In this document: positions 56,101 to 63,536 of the stretch, piece by piece
Layout: the number at the start of each line of letters is the position of its first letter
Numbering within the stretch: position 1 is the first letter of the stretch
NCBI RefSeq assembly: GCF_025370775.1
Contig: NZ_JAMXEX010000003.1
Location: forward strand, 310,001 to 374,000
Length of the DNA stretch: 64,000 nucleotides
From: Ancylothrix sp. D3o
GTDB lineage: Bacteria > Cyanobacteriota > Cyanobacteriia > Cyanobacteriales > Oscillatoriaceae
Direction of reading: 5' to 3'
Made by a program: the position numbers and the translations under genes
The notes under the pieces: model-generated
Databases searched by the model: none
Told to the model about the DNA's origin: nothing
What the model saw: only the letters and a program-made list of their open reading frames with translations

Positions 56101-57098
56101 TTGTTGGCGCGACAGGTGCGGCGTCTACGGCGCAACAAGCAGGTAAGTCTTATGTCGTGTTTGGCAAAACTGATGGAACTCTGATTAATATGAGTTCGAT
56201 ATCTGCGGGAAGTGGCGGTTTTGCGATTATTGGGGAGTCGGAAGAAGACCGTATTGGCCGGCCTGTTCGTGCGGCAGGAGATGTGAATGCGGATGGTTTT
56301 GGGGATGTGATTATGGGATCGAATCTTTCTGATCCCAATGGCACGGCGTCGGGTAAGTCTTATGTTGTGTTTGGTAAGTCAGATACGGCGAATGTTTCTT
56401 TAACCGGCGTTGAGTCGGGACTTGGCGGTTTTGTGATGTTGGGTGAGTCGCCTTCTGATTTTGCGGGGAATGGTACTCGCACGGCGGGGGATGTGAATGG
56501 CGACGGTTTTTCTGATCTGATTACCGGTGCTCCTGGGGCCGGCCCAGAAGGTTTAAATGCTGGTAAGGCTTATATTGTCTACGGCGGTAATTTCTCTGCT
56601 GTGGTGACTCAACAGGGAACTGCGGCGGCTGATGCTTTGACGGGGACTACTGCTGCTGATGTTTTGGTTGGCGGTACCGGCAATGATACGCTAACTGGGG
56701 CCGGTGGTTTGGATGTGCTTTATGGCGGTGGCGGTGATGATGTGATTGCAATTTCGGATGCCGCTTTCCGTAGTTTTGATGGCGGTTTGGGCACGGATAC
56801 GCTGCGTTTGGATGCTGCGGTTAGTTTGGATTTAAACGCTGTTAACAGCCGTATTACTAGCGTGGAGCGTATTGATCTTACTGTGGCCGGTGCGAGTTTG
56901 GCGCTTACTGGTATGAGCTTAATGGCTTTGTCGGATATAAGCAATCAGCTTGTTGTTGATGCTGTGGCCGGCAGTTCTGTTAGCTTGACTGGTGGCGGTT
57001 GGACTAATGCTGGCTCGACAGTTCCCGGTTATACCACTTACACTCAAGGCAATGCGACTTTGCTTTTGGATGCGGAGATCACTGCTCAAATTGTTTAA
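53109..57098 (+). CDS. Giant RTX / cadherin-like / FG-GAP surface protein
   Basis: The 1329-residue protein is built from modules. Residues 1-290 are calcium-binding RTX nonamers (GGxGxDxux type), with a 63-residue higher-order unit. A spacer domain runs to about 395. Then come a Pro/Thr/Ala linker (about 400-470), two Ig/cadherin-like domains (about 475-690) and seven or so FG-GAP repeats (about 690-1160, each with GDVNxDGxxDxxxGA and YVVFG). Last is a short RTX segment with a C-terminal type I secretion-like end (about 1165-1329). No N-terminal signal peptide fits type I export. It probably acts outside the cell, in adhesion or S-layer-like roles. Confidence 0.92.
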   Translation: MQSTQATNENDVLLGTPNQDVLQANQGNDVIVGLPAGDNTFGNQGNDLLSGNEGPDTIAGGKQKDTLQGGKNNDYLLGQIDNDAIAGNIGDDIGIGGEGNDTIFGNTGREWIGANIGNDFIYGGKDNDTVHGGKDQDYISGDLGDDALCGDIGDDVVVGRENNDLMFGNVGRDWLGGNVGNDIIYGGKNNDTVHGGQDNDEIYGDLDNDELCGDLGNDLVSGGTGTDTICGNAGDDSLFGNEEADTMYGGQNNDVIHGGQGNDVIYGDLGNDSLYGDIGADTVFGGVGDDTFVIGLRNDVPGYRSTGGPQIMDADWLTEFGTGNDVISLIGGLTFDQLNIFTGTDQFAGYTIIQEKVLGEYLAILPGVSVNSLVGDGNLIRFNPSANSNGGGGGTPTTPIVDNGAGTPTTPTTPITPAPTPTPAPTPTPEPTPTPTPTPGVDDGGGVTPTPTPAPAPAPAQEPAPAPAPPANSAPTVGDIPNQVVNQNAPVNPIPLTVSDSETAPATLTYSLTSTNPNLIPNETLSVNTTGPSPTINYTPTAGQFGTTTITLTVRDGTNTTIETFNVTVNAPPVATADTTGPVLLRSPYEIPVATLLANDTDPDNGQLSITQVTNGTGGTVSLQNGVVTFIADTNFTGNATFNYTLSDGSATATAAVTVPVTAQVQLSSIATGQGIPADTGGFAVLGEAGGDNAGNSVSWAGDVNNDGLMDVIVGASRADVAGAGDAGKAYAVFLVANGTTINLSNISAGNGGFVMNGEAADDRAGFEVSTAGDVNGDAIGDMIVSAVGADSNGITNSGRAYVVFGKSDGAPVNFAQLGAAGGGGFAINAETADDETGNSVSNAGDVNGDGLADLIIGAPRADTPGGVNAGKAYVVFGKTNNTAVNLTDIVAGVGGFVMNGEFAGNSTGLSVRTAGDVNGDGYADVIVGAAGSDANGGDAGIAYVVFGGRTTTTAINLIDVRAGVGGFAMVGEAAGNRTGTSVSTAGDVNSDGLADLIVGATGAASTAQQAGKSYVVFGKTDGTLINMSSISAGSGGFAIIGESEEDRIGRPVRAAGDVNADGFGDVIMGSNLSDPNGTASGKSYVVFGKSDTANVSLTGVESGLGGFVMLGESPSDFAGNGTRTAGDVNGDGFSDLITGAPGAGPEGLNAGKAYIVYGGNFSAVVTQQGTAAADALTGTTAADVLVGGTGNDTLTGAGGLDVLYGGGGDDVIAISDAAFRSFDGGLGTDTLRLDAAVSLDLNAVNSRITSVERIDLTVAGASLALTGMSLMALSDISNQLVVDAVAGSSVSLTGGGWTNAGSTVPGYTTYTQGNATLLLDAEITAQIV

Positions 57099-57118
57099 GG
57101 GTTTGACTTGAATTTAAA

Positions 57119-57152
57119 AAACCCGGTTTTTTCAGGAAAAGCCGGGTTTTTC
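57119..57152 (+). terminator. Terminator of the RTX gene
   Basis: AAACCCGGTTTTT pairs with AAAAGCCGGGTTT around TCAGG, ending in TTTTT. It follows 20 bases after the stop. Confidence 0.85.
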
Positions 57153-57182
57153 AGTTGATTTTCGCTGAATTTCTGTTTGGGT

Positions 57183-57404
57183 TTATTTGCTTTGTTGGTC
57201 TGGGTTTGATTCTGATGAGTTTACTTTGGGAACCCAGTTAGGTGCGTCGGCGTTTTCCCAACCAGCGGGTCTTTTGGAGTTATACCAGGCAATTGAGCCA
57301 ATGACTACAGCGGCGAGAAAGCCTACTCCCAACACTCCGAAATATGCAGTTTTGAGGGTTTGAGCGTAAGCCGCATCGGTGGCGATTGCCAGTAATAATG
57401 ACAT
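57183..57404 (-). CDS. psb35: Psb35-like photosystem II assembly protein
   Basis: The 73-residue protein begins MSLLLAIATDAAYAQTLKTA, has one membrane helix (about 22-44, FGVLGVGFLAAVVIGSIAWY) and a polar C-terminal tail (WENADAPNWVPKV). From memory it matches the family of Ssl2148, named Psb35, which stabilises the CP47 assembly module and its associated Hlips in Synechocystis. The gene order here, next to an hli gene on the same strand, supports this. The name relies on recalled similarity, and the exact length in other species was not checked. Confidence 0.72.
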   Translation of the reverse strand: MSLLLAIATDAAYAQTLKTAYFGVLGVGFLAAVVIGSIAWYNSKRPAGWENADAPNWVPKVNSSESNPDQQSK

Positions 57405-57588
57405 TTTTTTGTTTATCCTTTTTGTTTAGTTTCTGCGAATTTACCATGAAAATTAACAGTTTTCAATCCCCTAAACCGGCTTTTCGCTGTTGGCTTTTTT
57501 TGCTTCATATTAAAAAGGTTAGAGCCAAAAACTCCAACCTTTTGTTTTATGGGGGTTATTTAGTTGTTAAATTTCTGAATTTTTGGGT

Positions 57589-57798
57589 TTATAGGCTGCT
57601 CAACCAACCAATTAAACCATGTCCGGTAATTACTTCTAAGGCTAACAGCGAAACAAAACCAATCATTGCTAACCGGCCATTGATTTTTTCTGAGCGTTCG
57701 TTGAAGCCAAGTTGTTTACGGTCGTCTACATAAACTTGGGGTTCAATTGCAAAGTTATTTAAGAGTTCGCCGTGATCTACAACATAGCGGGTTTTCAT
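57589..57798 (-). CDS. hli: High-light-inducible protein (Hlip)
   Basis: From the ATG at 57798 (AAGGGA upstream) the product has 69 residues, like HliA/HliB. The chlorophyll-binding helix reads [20 protein letters not shown] (34-53), with the ExxNGR motif at 37-42. The N-terminal half ([20 protein letters not shown]) is soluble. Hlips bind chlorophyll and beta-carotene and quench energy around CP47 and chlorophyll synthase during stress. The open frame extends upstream to 57942, but without conservation. It is divergent from cobK and 184 bp ahead of psb35. Confidence 0.95.
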   Translation of the reverse strand: MKTRYVVDHGELLNNFAIEPQVYVDDRKQLGFNERSEKINGRLAMIGFVSLLALEVITGHGLIGWLSSL

Positions 57799-58010
57799 TG
57801 TTTTTTCCCTTTGGTTTTTTATTTGTAACTTAATGTTACGCAATGTAAAGTTTTGTTGCAATCCTGAAAAAGTGAGGGAAACCGTACAACATAAGGGAGG
57901 CAAACCGTATATATAATTAATTTTTGGTTTGACTTTGTGCAAAGTTGGATGATAAAAGCTTTTGTTTAAGGCTGTTTAAAGGTTTAATCTGTAGTGTTTA
58001 TAAAGGTAAA

Positions 58011-58754
58011 ATGAAAAAAATTTTAATTTTGGGTGGAACGGGGGATGCGTCGGAGTTGGCGCGCAGAGTGGCGTTGTTGGAAGGTGTAGAGGTGATTTCT
58101 TCGTTGGCGGGACGAACTCGCAAACCGGCAGAGGTGGCTGGAAATGTGCGGGTGGGGGGTTTTGGCGGTGAGGCTGGGTTAGGAGAATTTTTACAAAACG
58201 AAACAATAGATTTGGTGGTTGATGCGACACATCCGTTTGCGCGCTGCATTTCGTTTAATGCGGCGGCGGCTTGTTTGGCGTGTGGGGTCGAGCATTTGAT
58301 GTTAATTCGACCGGCTTGGGAAAAAATGGAGGGAGATCAATGGATTGAGGTAGAAAGTAATGAGATGGCGGCGCAGGTTTTGGCGGGTTTTAAACGGGTT
58401 TTTTTAACAATTGGCCGGCAAGAGTTGGCGGTTTTTAGTAATCTGCCGGATATCTGGTTTTTGATGCGGATGATTGACCCACCGGCACCCCAAATGCGAA
58501 TTCCCAAGGGTGAGTTATTGTTGGATAAAGGGCCGTTTTCTTTGGCGGACGAAAGAGCGTTATTAGTTAAATATAAAATTGACGTTATTGTTAGTAAAAA
58601 TAGTGGGGGAGAGGCGACTTATGCAAAGATTGTAGCGGCGCGGGAGTTGGGGAAGCCGGTTGTGATGGTTGAGCGTCCGCCGGTGCCAGGGGGTGAAGTT
58701 GTGACGGATGTGGAAAGTGCTTATTTATGGATTTTAAAGAAATTATTTCAATGA
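58011..58754 (+). CDS. cobK: Precorrin-6A reductase
   Basis: The 247-residue enzyme starts at the ATG at 58011, preceded by AAAGG (an in-frame upstream TTG adds non-conserved residues). Signatures are MKKILILGGTGDASELARRV, DLVVDATHPFA, RPAWEKMEGDQW, LTIGRQELAVF, RMIDPP and IVSKNSGGEATYAKI. It reduces precorrin-6A with NADPH during corrin-ring assembly. Other cobalamin genes lie 1-6 kb away (cobL, cobG, cobH). Confidence 0.95.
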   Translation: MKKILILGGTGDASELARRVALLEGVEVISSLAGRTRKPAEVAGNVRVGGFGGEAGLGEFLQNETIDLVVDATHPFARCISFNAAAACLACGVEHLMLIRPAWEKMEGDQWIEVESNEMAAQVLAGFKRVFLTIGRQELAVFSNLPDIWFLMRMIDPPAPQMRIPKGELLLDKGPFSLADERALLVKYKIDVIVSKNSGGEATYAKIVAARELGKPVVMVERPPVPGGEVVTDVESAYLWILKKLFQ

Positions 58755-58759
58755 TAAAA

Positions 58760-58784
58760 ACCCGGTGTCTTAAAGAAACCGGGT
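58760..58784 (-). terminator. Terminator for the DUF2267 gene
   Basis: On the minus strand ACCCGGTTTC, loop TTTAA and GACACCGGGT form a stem, followed by TTTTT. It lies between the convergent cobK and the minus-strand gene ending at 58809. Confidence 0.75.
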
Positions 58785-58808
58785 CTCGGAAATTGGCTTT
58801 TTTTTAAA

Positions 58809-59342
58809 TTAAGCTTCTTGCCAAAGTTGGCGAACACGACCTTCGGGAAGCCAACCGGCAATTTCTTGAATTCGCTCCTCAGATAACTCATCTTTGGTAG
58901 CAGAAAAAACGGCTTTAATGACTTTTTCGCGGTCTACAATTGGCTGTCCGCCTTCATTGGCGACGCGGAATAAAAAGCGATCTGAGTCAATTTTAAAAAT
59001 GCCTGGGCCCTGCCAAGGTGGACGAACCCGACTCAGGAACCTTACGATAGGATTGCTATCTTTCCAAATGTCGGAAATTTCCATTTGGAGCACTTTTTCG
59101 TCGGTTTCCATTACTTTTTCATGCAGTTCTGCTTCGACGCGATCTGCTGCTTCGGTTGTCATCATGTCGCGCATGACACGATAAACAATTTCCGTCATGT
59201 CTCTGGCGTCGTAGGGATCGGCAAGTCCCCCTTGCTGCATGACTTTTTCGAGAAATGAGCGATGCTCTTCTGGAATAAGCACTCGTTCATCTTCTATTTC
59301 TGTGGGATCTATTTCTGGATAATGCTTGTTTTGAACATCCAT
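58809..59342 (-). CDS. DUF2267-domain protein
   Basis: The 177-residue protein has a helical DUF2267-type layout. Its first half contains EKVMQQGGLADPYDARDMTEIVYRVMRDMM, and the second half has RFLFRVANEGGQPIVDREKVIKAVFSATKD and ends in EIAGWLPEGRVRQLWQEA, the repeat hallmark. The family is of unknown function and is stress-associated in several bacteria. It is soluble with no signal peptide. It lies between cobK and cobL but on the opposite strand to cobK, so a link to cobalamin is not implied. Confidence 0.8.
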   Translation of the reverse strand: MDVQNKHYPEIDPTEIEDERVLIPEEHRSFLEKVMQQGGLADPYDARDMTEIVYRVMRDMMTTEAADRVEAELHEKVMETDEKVLQMEISDIWKDSNPIVRFLSRVRPPWQGPGIFKIDSDRFLFRVANEGGQPIVDREKVIKAVFSATKDELSEERIQEIAGWLPEGRVRQLWQEA

Positions 59343-59516
59343 TTCTAACCACCTTTTGATGTTTTAATCAAAATATGCGTTTCCCCTACACTTTGTCATA
59401 TTTGTATAATTTTTTACTTCAATCTAAAGGTTGAAATTGGCCGCTGCTTGCTTTTGAGTCTTTGGAGAGAGGTATCGTATTTTGAGGGATTTTTCATCTA
59501 TCAAAAGGTTGATTTA

Positions 59517-60773
59517 TTAGTTCTTTATAACTACCCATTGTGTCACCGGCGCCATTGCTTTCCAGCCTAAAAATTTACCAATGGGTTCGGCCCTTTGTAT
59601 GGCAATTCTGCTTAAGGTTCCGCCGAGTTGTTGTTGCCATTCAAAGATTTTTTGCTCACTTTCAATGGTAACAGCGTTTGCTACTAACCGGCCTCCAATT
59701 TTTAAAGAATTCCAGCAAATTTCAAATAACTGTTCAGTTGTCACTCCTCCCCCGATAAAAATAGCATCAGGTTGAGGTAAGTCTGTGAGAATTGCCGGTG
59801 CTTTTCCTGCAATAATTTTGAGGTTAGGAACGCCTAAAGCTGCGGCATTATCTGCGATGTATTGCAGTCGGGTGGCATTTTGTTCTATAGCTATTGCTAA
59901 ACACCGGCTATGACTTCGCATCCATTCGATACTAATGGAACCACAACCGGCCCCCACATCCCACAATAATTGTCCGGGTAAAGGTGAAAGTGCGGCTAAA
60001 GTTACGGCTCTAATTTCACGTTTTGTGAGTTGTCCGTCATGGTGATAAGCGTTATCTGGCAGGCCGGCTAACCGCGAATATCCGATATTTTTTTCTTCAG
60101 AAATACACTCAACTGCAATGGTATTTAAATCGGCAATTTCTGGAAAATTCCAGTCAGCCGCCACGCCTTCTATAATTTGCTCTAATTCTCCCCCTAAACG
60201 TTCTAAAACGATAATTTGGCTTTGTTTAAATCCGGCTTTATTTAAAATTTCGGCGACAAGTTGGGGCGTAGATTTTCCAGCACTTAAAATTAATAATTTT
60301 GCCCCTGGATAAAGCACAGCGTTGAGTAAATTTGGATCTCGACCACATAAACTTAACATTTCCACTTCGGCAAAACACCAACCTAAGCGAGAACAAGCCA
60401 AACTAAAAGCAGAAAAATGGGGAATAATTGACATTTCCGAAATAGGAATTCTGCGGGTTAAGGTTGCGCCAATGCCGTAAAACATGGGGTCGCCGCTGGC
60501 AAGCACACAAACGCTTTTTCCGCGTTTTTTAATGATTTCTTCAATGGTGGTTTCTATGGGGGAATTCCACAGCAGTTTTTCTCGTGTATCGGTGGGGGGA
60601 AGCATGGCTAAATGCCGGCTTCCACCAATAATAATTTCGGCGTTATTTAAGAGAGTTTTGGCTAGGGTAGAAAGGCCGGTTATTCCGTCTTCACCAATGC
60701 CTATAACTGATAGCCATTTTTCGCTTTGGGGTGTTATATTAGCCGAGATTGGAGAGGTGTTAAGAGGAAGCAT
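59517..60773 (-). CDS. cobL: Precorrin-6Y C5,15-methyltransferase, decarboxylating (CbiE-CbiT fusion)
   Basis: The 418-residue fusion joins CbiE and CbiT. The CbiE domain (about 16-215) has SVIGIGEDGITGL, ASGDPMFYGIGATL and LCGRDPNLL. The CbiT domain (about 235-410) has TKREIRAVTLAALSPLPGQL and the AdoMet loop WDVGAGCGSISIEW. It methylates C5 and C15 of precorrin-6Y and removes the C12 acetate carboxyl. The start at 60773 is followed by GTTTCAT-like spacing. It is divergent from the riboswitch-hupE-cobG unit, with the riboswitch in the shared spacer pointing the other way. Confidence 0.96.
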   Translation of the reverse strand: MLPLNTSPISANITPQSEKWLSVIGIGEDGITGLSTLAKTLLNNAEIIIGGSRHLAMLPPTDTREKLLWNSPIETTIEEIIKKRGKSVCVLASGDPMFYGIGATLTRRIPISEMSIIPHFSAFSLACSRLGWCFAEVEMLSLCGRDPNLLNAVLYPGAKLLILSAGKSTPQLVAEILNKAGFKQSQIIVLERLGGELEQIIEGVAADWNFPEIADLNTIAVECISEEKNIGYSRLAGLPDNAYHHDGQLTKREIRAVTLAALSPLPGQLLWDVGAGCGSISIEWMRSHSRCLAIAIEQNATRLQYIADNAAALGVPNLKIIAGKAPAILTDLPQPDAIFIGGGVTTEQLFEICWNSLKIGGRLVANAVTIESEQKIFEWQQQLGGTLSRIAIQRAEPIGKFLGWKAMAPVTQWVVIKN

Positions 60774-61175
60774 AGAGGTAAAAAATACAAAATTAACTAA
60801 CCAGATTTTTGCATTTTAGCACCGGCCTTGTCGCCTTTTTTAAATGTTTCAAAAAAAGCAGAATTAGAAATTGAGTTTTGTTCTAGCGCCTCAACTCAAG
60901 GTATTCTTTAAAAATAATCGGCTTTTTAGAAGATAAGCATGGTATGCTTTTTTGGCTTGGGGTAAAAAAACATTTTTGGATCTCAAGATACCCTAAAGTG
61001 GTATATTTGGGGAAAATCAATCGGTTCTGGCGGGGGTCAGTCGTCAGACGCAAGGGGGAAAGTTCGGTGGAAATCCGGCGCTGTCCCGCAACTGTGATGA
61101 GGCTGTCTGTCAATCTCTGAGTCAGGATACCCACCGATAACAAAGGTTAATTATGTCGTCATCTGCGAGGTACGG
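60774..61175. other. Intergenic stretch, 402 bp
   Basis: Shared spacer of cobL (leftward) and hupE (rightward). It contains the riboswitch and, at 61153-61179, a tiny leader ORF. The left 240 bp show no other element. Confidence 0.6.
61019..61140 (+). promoter_or_regulatory. Cobalamin (B12) riboswitch
   Basis: The RNA has the typical core: GGGGGAAAGTTCGGTGGAAA, CCGGCGCTGTCCCGCAACTGT, and the B12-box AGTCAGGATACCCACC, closed by ATCGGT near 61019 and ACCGAT near 61134. It lies 36 bases before hupE on the same strand. It should switch hupE (and perhaps cobG-cobH) off when adenosylcobalamin is plentiful. Confidence 0.95.
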
Positions 61176-61179
61176 GTGA
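61153..61179 (+). CDS. Eight-codon leader ORF before hupE
   Basis: ATG-TCG-TCA-TCT-GCG-AGG-TAC-GGG-TGA encodes MSSSARYG. An AAAGG lies six bases upstream. Its TGA overlaps the hupE GTG at 61176 in a GTGA. It sits exactly between riboswitch and transporter and could couple translation. Translation is unproven and chance is possible. Confidence 0.35.
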   Translation: MSSSARYG

Positions 61180-61886
61180 AAATGAGTTCTGGATTAGTTC
61201 AGGTTAAAAAAAATCAGGAAGTGTCAAAAACTAGCTCTTTTTTGTTAAGAATTGGTATTATTTGTGCGGGTACTGGCGTTAATTTGCTTGGTTTTATGAT
61301 GCCGGCTTCTGCACATCACGCAATGGATGGAAAGCTGCCAATTAATGCTTTTCAGGGATTTATTTCTGGTTTAGCGCATCCGGTAATTGGAGTTGATCAT
61401 TTGGCGTTTGTTGTGGCGGTTGGATTGTTGGCTGCAACAACGCTTCAAGGAATTATGATTCCGGTGGCATTTGTATTAACAGCTATGTTAGGAACGGCAT
61501 TACATTTAATGCAAATAGCTGTTCCAGGTGTGGAGTTATTGGTTTCGGCTTCCTTGGTTTTATTTGGCATTTTCTTGGCGATGAAAAATACGCCTAACCG
61601 CCTGATTGTTACGGGTTTGGCTGCGATTGCCGGCTTGTTTCACGGCTACGCCTATGGTGAAGCAATTTTTGGGGCTGGAATGACAGAAGTTATGGCATAT
61701 TTAGCAGGGTTTACTGTTATTCAGCTTGTCATTTCAATGGCTGCATTGTTTGTGGGTAAAGCAGTTTTGAAACATACCTCAAAAGATGAACCGGCCTTGA
61801 CATTGCGGTTTGCCGGCTTTGTGATTTTGGGTGCCGGTGCAGCATTTTTGACTTCGGAAATTGTGGCGACGTTATTGCCGGTTTAA
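61176..61886 (+). CDS. hupE: HupE/UreJ-family metal transporter, probably cobalt
   Basis: The 236-residue protein has six or seven membrane helices and the family signature GLAHPVIGVDHLAFVVAVG (about 64-82), plus GLFHGYAYGEAIFGAG, which place conserved His and Asp in the membrane. A cleavable signal probably ends at MPASAHHA. HupE members carry nickel or cobalt. Because a B12 riboswitch controls it and cobG/cobH follow, cobalt uptake for corrin synthesis is the best inference. The start could be GTG 61176 (GAGG five bases ahead) or ATG 61182. Confidence 0.92.
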   Translation: MKMSSGLVQVKKNQEVSKTSSFLLRIGIICAGTGVNLLGFMMPASAHHAMDGKLPINAFQGFISGLAHPVIGVDHLAFVVAVGLLAATTLQGIMIPVAFVLTAMLGTALHLMQIAVPGVELLVSASLVLFGIFLAMKNTPNRLIVTGLAAIAGLFHGYAYGEAIFGAGMTEVMAYLAGFTVIQLVISMAALFVGKAVLKHTSKDEPALTLRFAGFVILGAGAAFLTSEIVATLLPV

Positions 61887-61917
61887 GCGAAAATATAGCG
61901 TTGTTTTAAAAACTGAT

Positions 61918-61981
61918 TGTAGGGATGGGTTTACCGACAACTGCGCCACCCAAAAAAATCAAGGTTAAACCCACCTCTACA
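61918..61981. repeat. 64-bp element with 16-bp terminal inverted repeats
   Basis: TGTAGGGATGGGTTTA (61918-61933) and TAAACCCACCTCTACA (61966-61981) match at 14 of 16 as inverted repeats. Ends resemble those of the 120-bp element at 25248-25367. It lies in the hupE-cobG gap and may end hupE transcription. Confidence 0.65.
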
Positions 61982-62019
61982 ACTATTAAAAATTTTTGTT
62001 CTTGAATTTCTCAGCGGCG

Positions 62020-63483
62020 ATGGAAAAAAGCGATTGTTTGGTGCAATTTTCTCAAAAAATGACTTGTCCGGGGTTATTTTATGGCACTTCTACCTTTGAC
62101 GGCATTTTATCGCGCATTCGCCTTGCCGGTGGAATGCTAAATGCTCAACAAGCGCGAGAAGTTGCCAATTTTTCCGAACAATTTGCAGACGGTTTTATTC
62201 AACTCACAAATCGTGCAAACTTCCAATTTCGCGGAGTTTCTCAAAACCTCCCTGAAAAAGTTTTCAGAAATTTACAAGCCTTAAAACTTGCCGCTGCTAC
62301 GCCAAAAATTGACCATCTGCGTAATATCATGGCAAGTCCGACAGCGGGAATAGATACTCAGCAATTAATTGATACTCGTCCGCTGGTGAATGCTTGGGAT
62401 GAAACGCTTTCTAATTATCCAGAATTAGGGGAATTGTCCGCTAAATTTAGTGTAGGATTTGATGGCGGAGAATCGGTGCCGGTTTACCATCATCCTAATG
62501 ATATTTGGTTTATCGCCACCGGCCTAAATCAAGACGTTTATTTTCGCTTGTATTTGAATGCCGAAAAGCGTGGAAACCTGGTTAACACCGGCATTCTTTT
62601 AGAACCAAAACAATGCCTGCCATTCACCCTTGCACTTGCCAAAACTTACCTAGAACTTTCCCCAGAAATTCCCAAAAAAACCGGCAACAGTAAACCACGT
62701 TTGCGGCAAATTATAGCACACTTTGGCAGAGAATTTTATCTCGAAAAAGCAAAAAGCCTGCTAAACTTTCCGCTGACACGCAACTTTGACTTGCCAGAAT
62801 TACCGCCAGAAAATCTGGGAGAATACCGGCATATTGGCATTCATCCCCAACGACAAGCAGGATTATTTTATCTAGGAATTGTCATTCCAATTGGCCGGCT
62901 TCAAGCATCCCAACTAAAAAAAATAGCCGAATTATCCGAAATTTATGGCAGCGGAAACCTGAGACTTACACCTTGGCAAAACTTGCTAATTCCTGATATT
63001 TCAAAACAAAAAATTACTCAATTACAGCGAGAAATAGAAAACCTCGGATTATCTGATTCACCAATTCATCCTTATGCCGGCTTGGTTGCCTGTGCCGGTA
63101 GCAAAGGCTGTGCAAGTTCTGCCACAGACACCACCAATCATGCCTTAATTTTAGCCGAACATTTGCAACAACAAAACCTTGACATCCCCTTAAAAATTCA
63201 CTTCACCGGCTGCCCAAAATCCTGTGCCAAACATACCCCCAGCGACATCACCTTATTAGGCATAAAACACGAGGAAAATCAAGAATTTTATCAAATTTAT
63301 GCAGGATACAACCCCGAATCATTTGGAAAACAAATTTACGAAAACGTAAGTTTCCCTCAAATTCCAAAACTCATAGAACGAATGCTAAAAGCCTATCAAA
63401 AAACGCGAATTAACCCCCAAGAAACCTTTAGCGAATTTACAAACCGCCATCACCCAGACGAACTCAGAAAATTATTTCAATAA
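62020..63483 (+). CDS. cobG: Precorrin-3B synthase (CobG, sulfite-reductase-like)
   Basis: From the ATG at 62020 the enzyme has 487 residues. A TTG at 61996 opens a longer frame. It shows the sulfite/nitrite reductase fold twice: N-terminal CPGLFYGTSTFDGILSRIRLAGG and the cluster motif CAGSKGCASSATDT with TGCPKSCAKH. Such proteins carry a [4Fe-4S] cluster. CobG converts precorrin-3A to precorrin-3B in the oxygen-dependent cobalamin route. No siroheme-specific evidence beyond the motifs is visible. It precedes cobH by 53 bp. Confidence 0.9.
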   Translation: MEKSDCLVQFSQKMTCPGLFYGTSTFDGILSRIRLAGGMLNAQQAREVANFSEQFADGFIQLTNRANFQFRGVSQNLPEKVFRNLQALKLAAATPKIDHLRNIMASPTAGIDTQQLIDTRPLVNAWDETLSNYPELGELSAKFSVGFDGGESVPVYHHPNDIWFIATGLNQDVYFRLYLNAEKRGNLVNTGILLEPKQCLPFTLALAKTYLELSPEIPKKTGNSKPRLRQIIAHFGREFYLEKAKSLLNFPLTRNFDLPELPPENLGEYRHIGIHPQRQAGLFYLGIVIPIGRLQASQLKKIAELSEIYGSGNLRLTPWQNLLIPDISKQKITQLQREIENLGLSDSPIHPYAGLVACAGSKGCASSATDTTNHALILAEHLQQQNLDIPLKIHFTGCPKSCAKHTPSDITLLGIKHEENQEFYQIYAGYNPESFGKQIYENVSFPQIPKLIERMLKAYQKTRINPQETFSEFTNRHHPDELRKLFQ

Positions 63484-63536
63484 TCTGTCATTTGCCAATT
63501 TTTTAACACCCAATCAGCAATCCCCAAAAAATTGAT

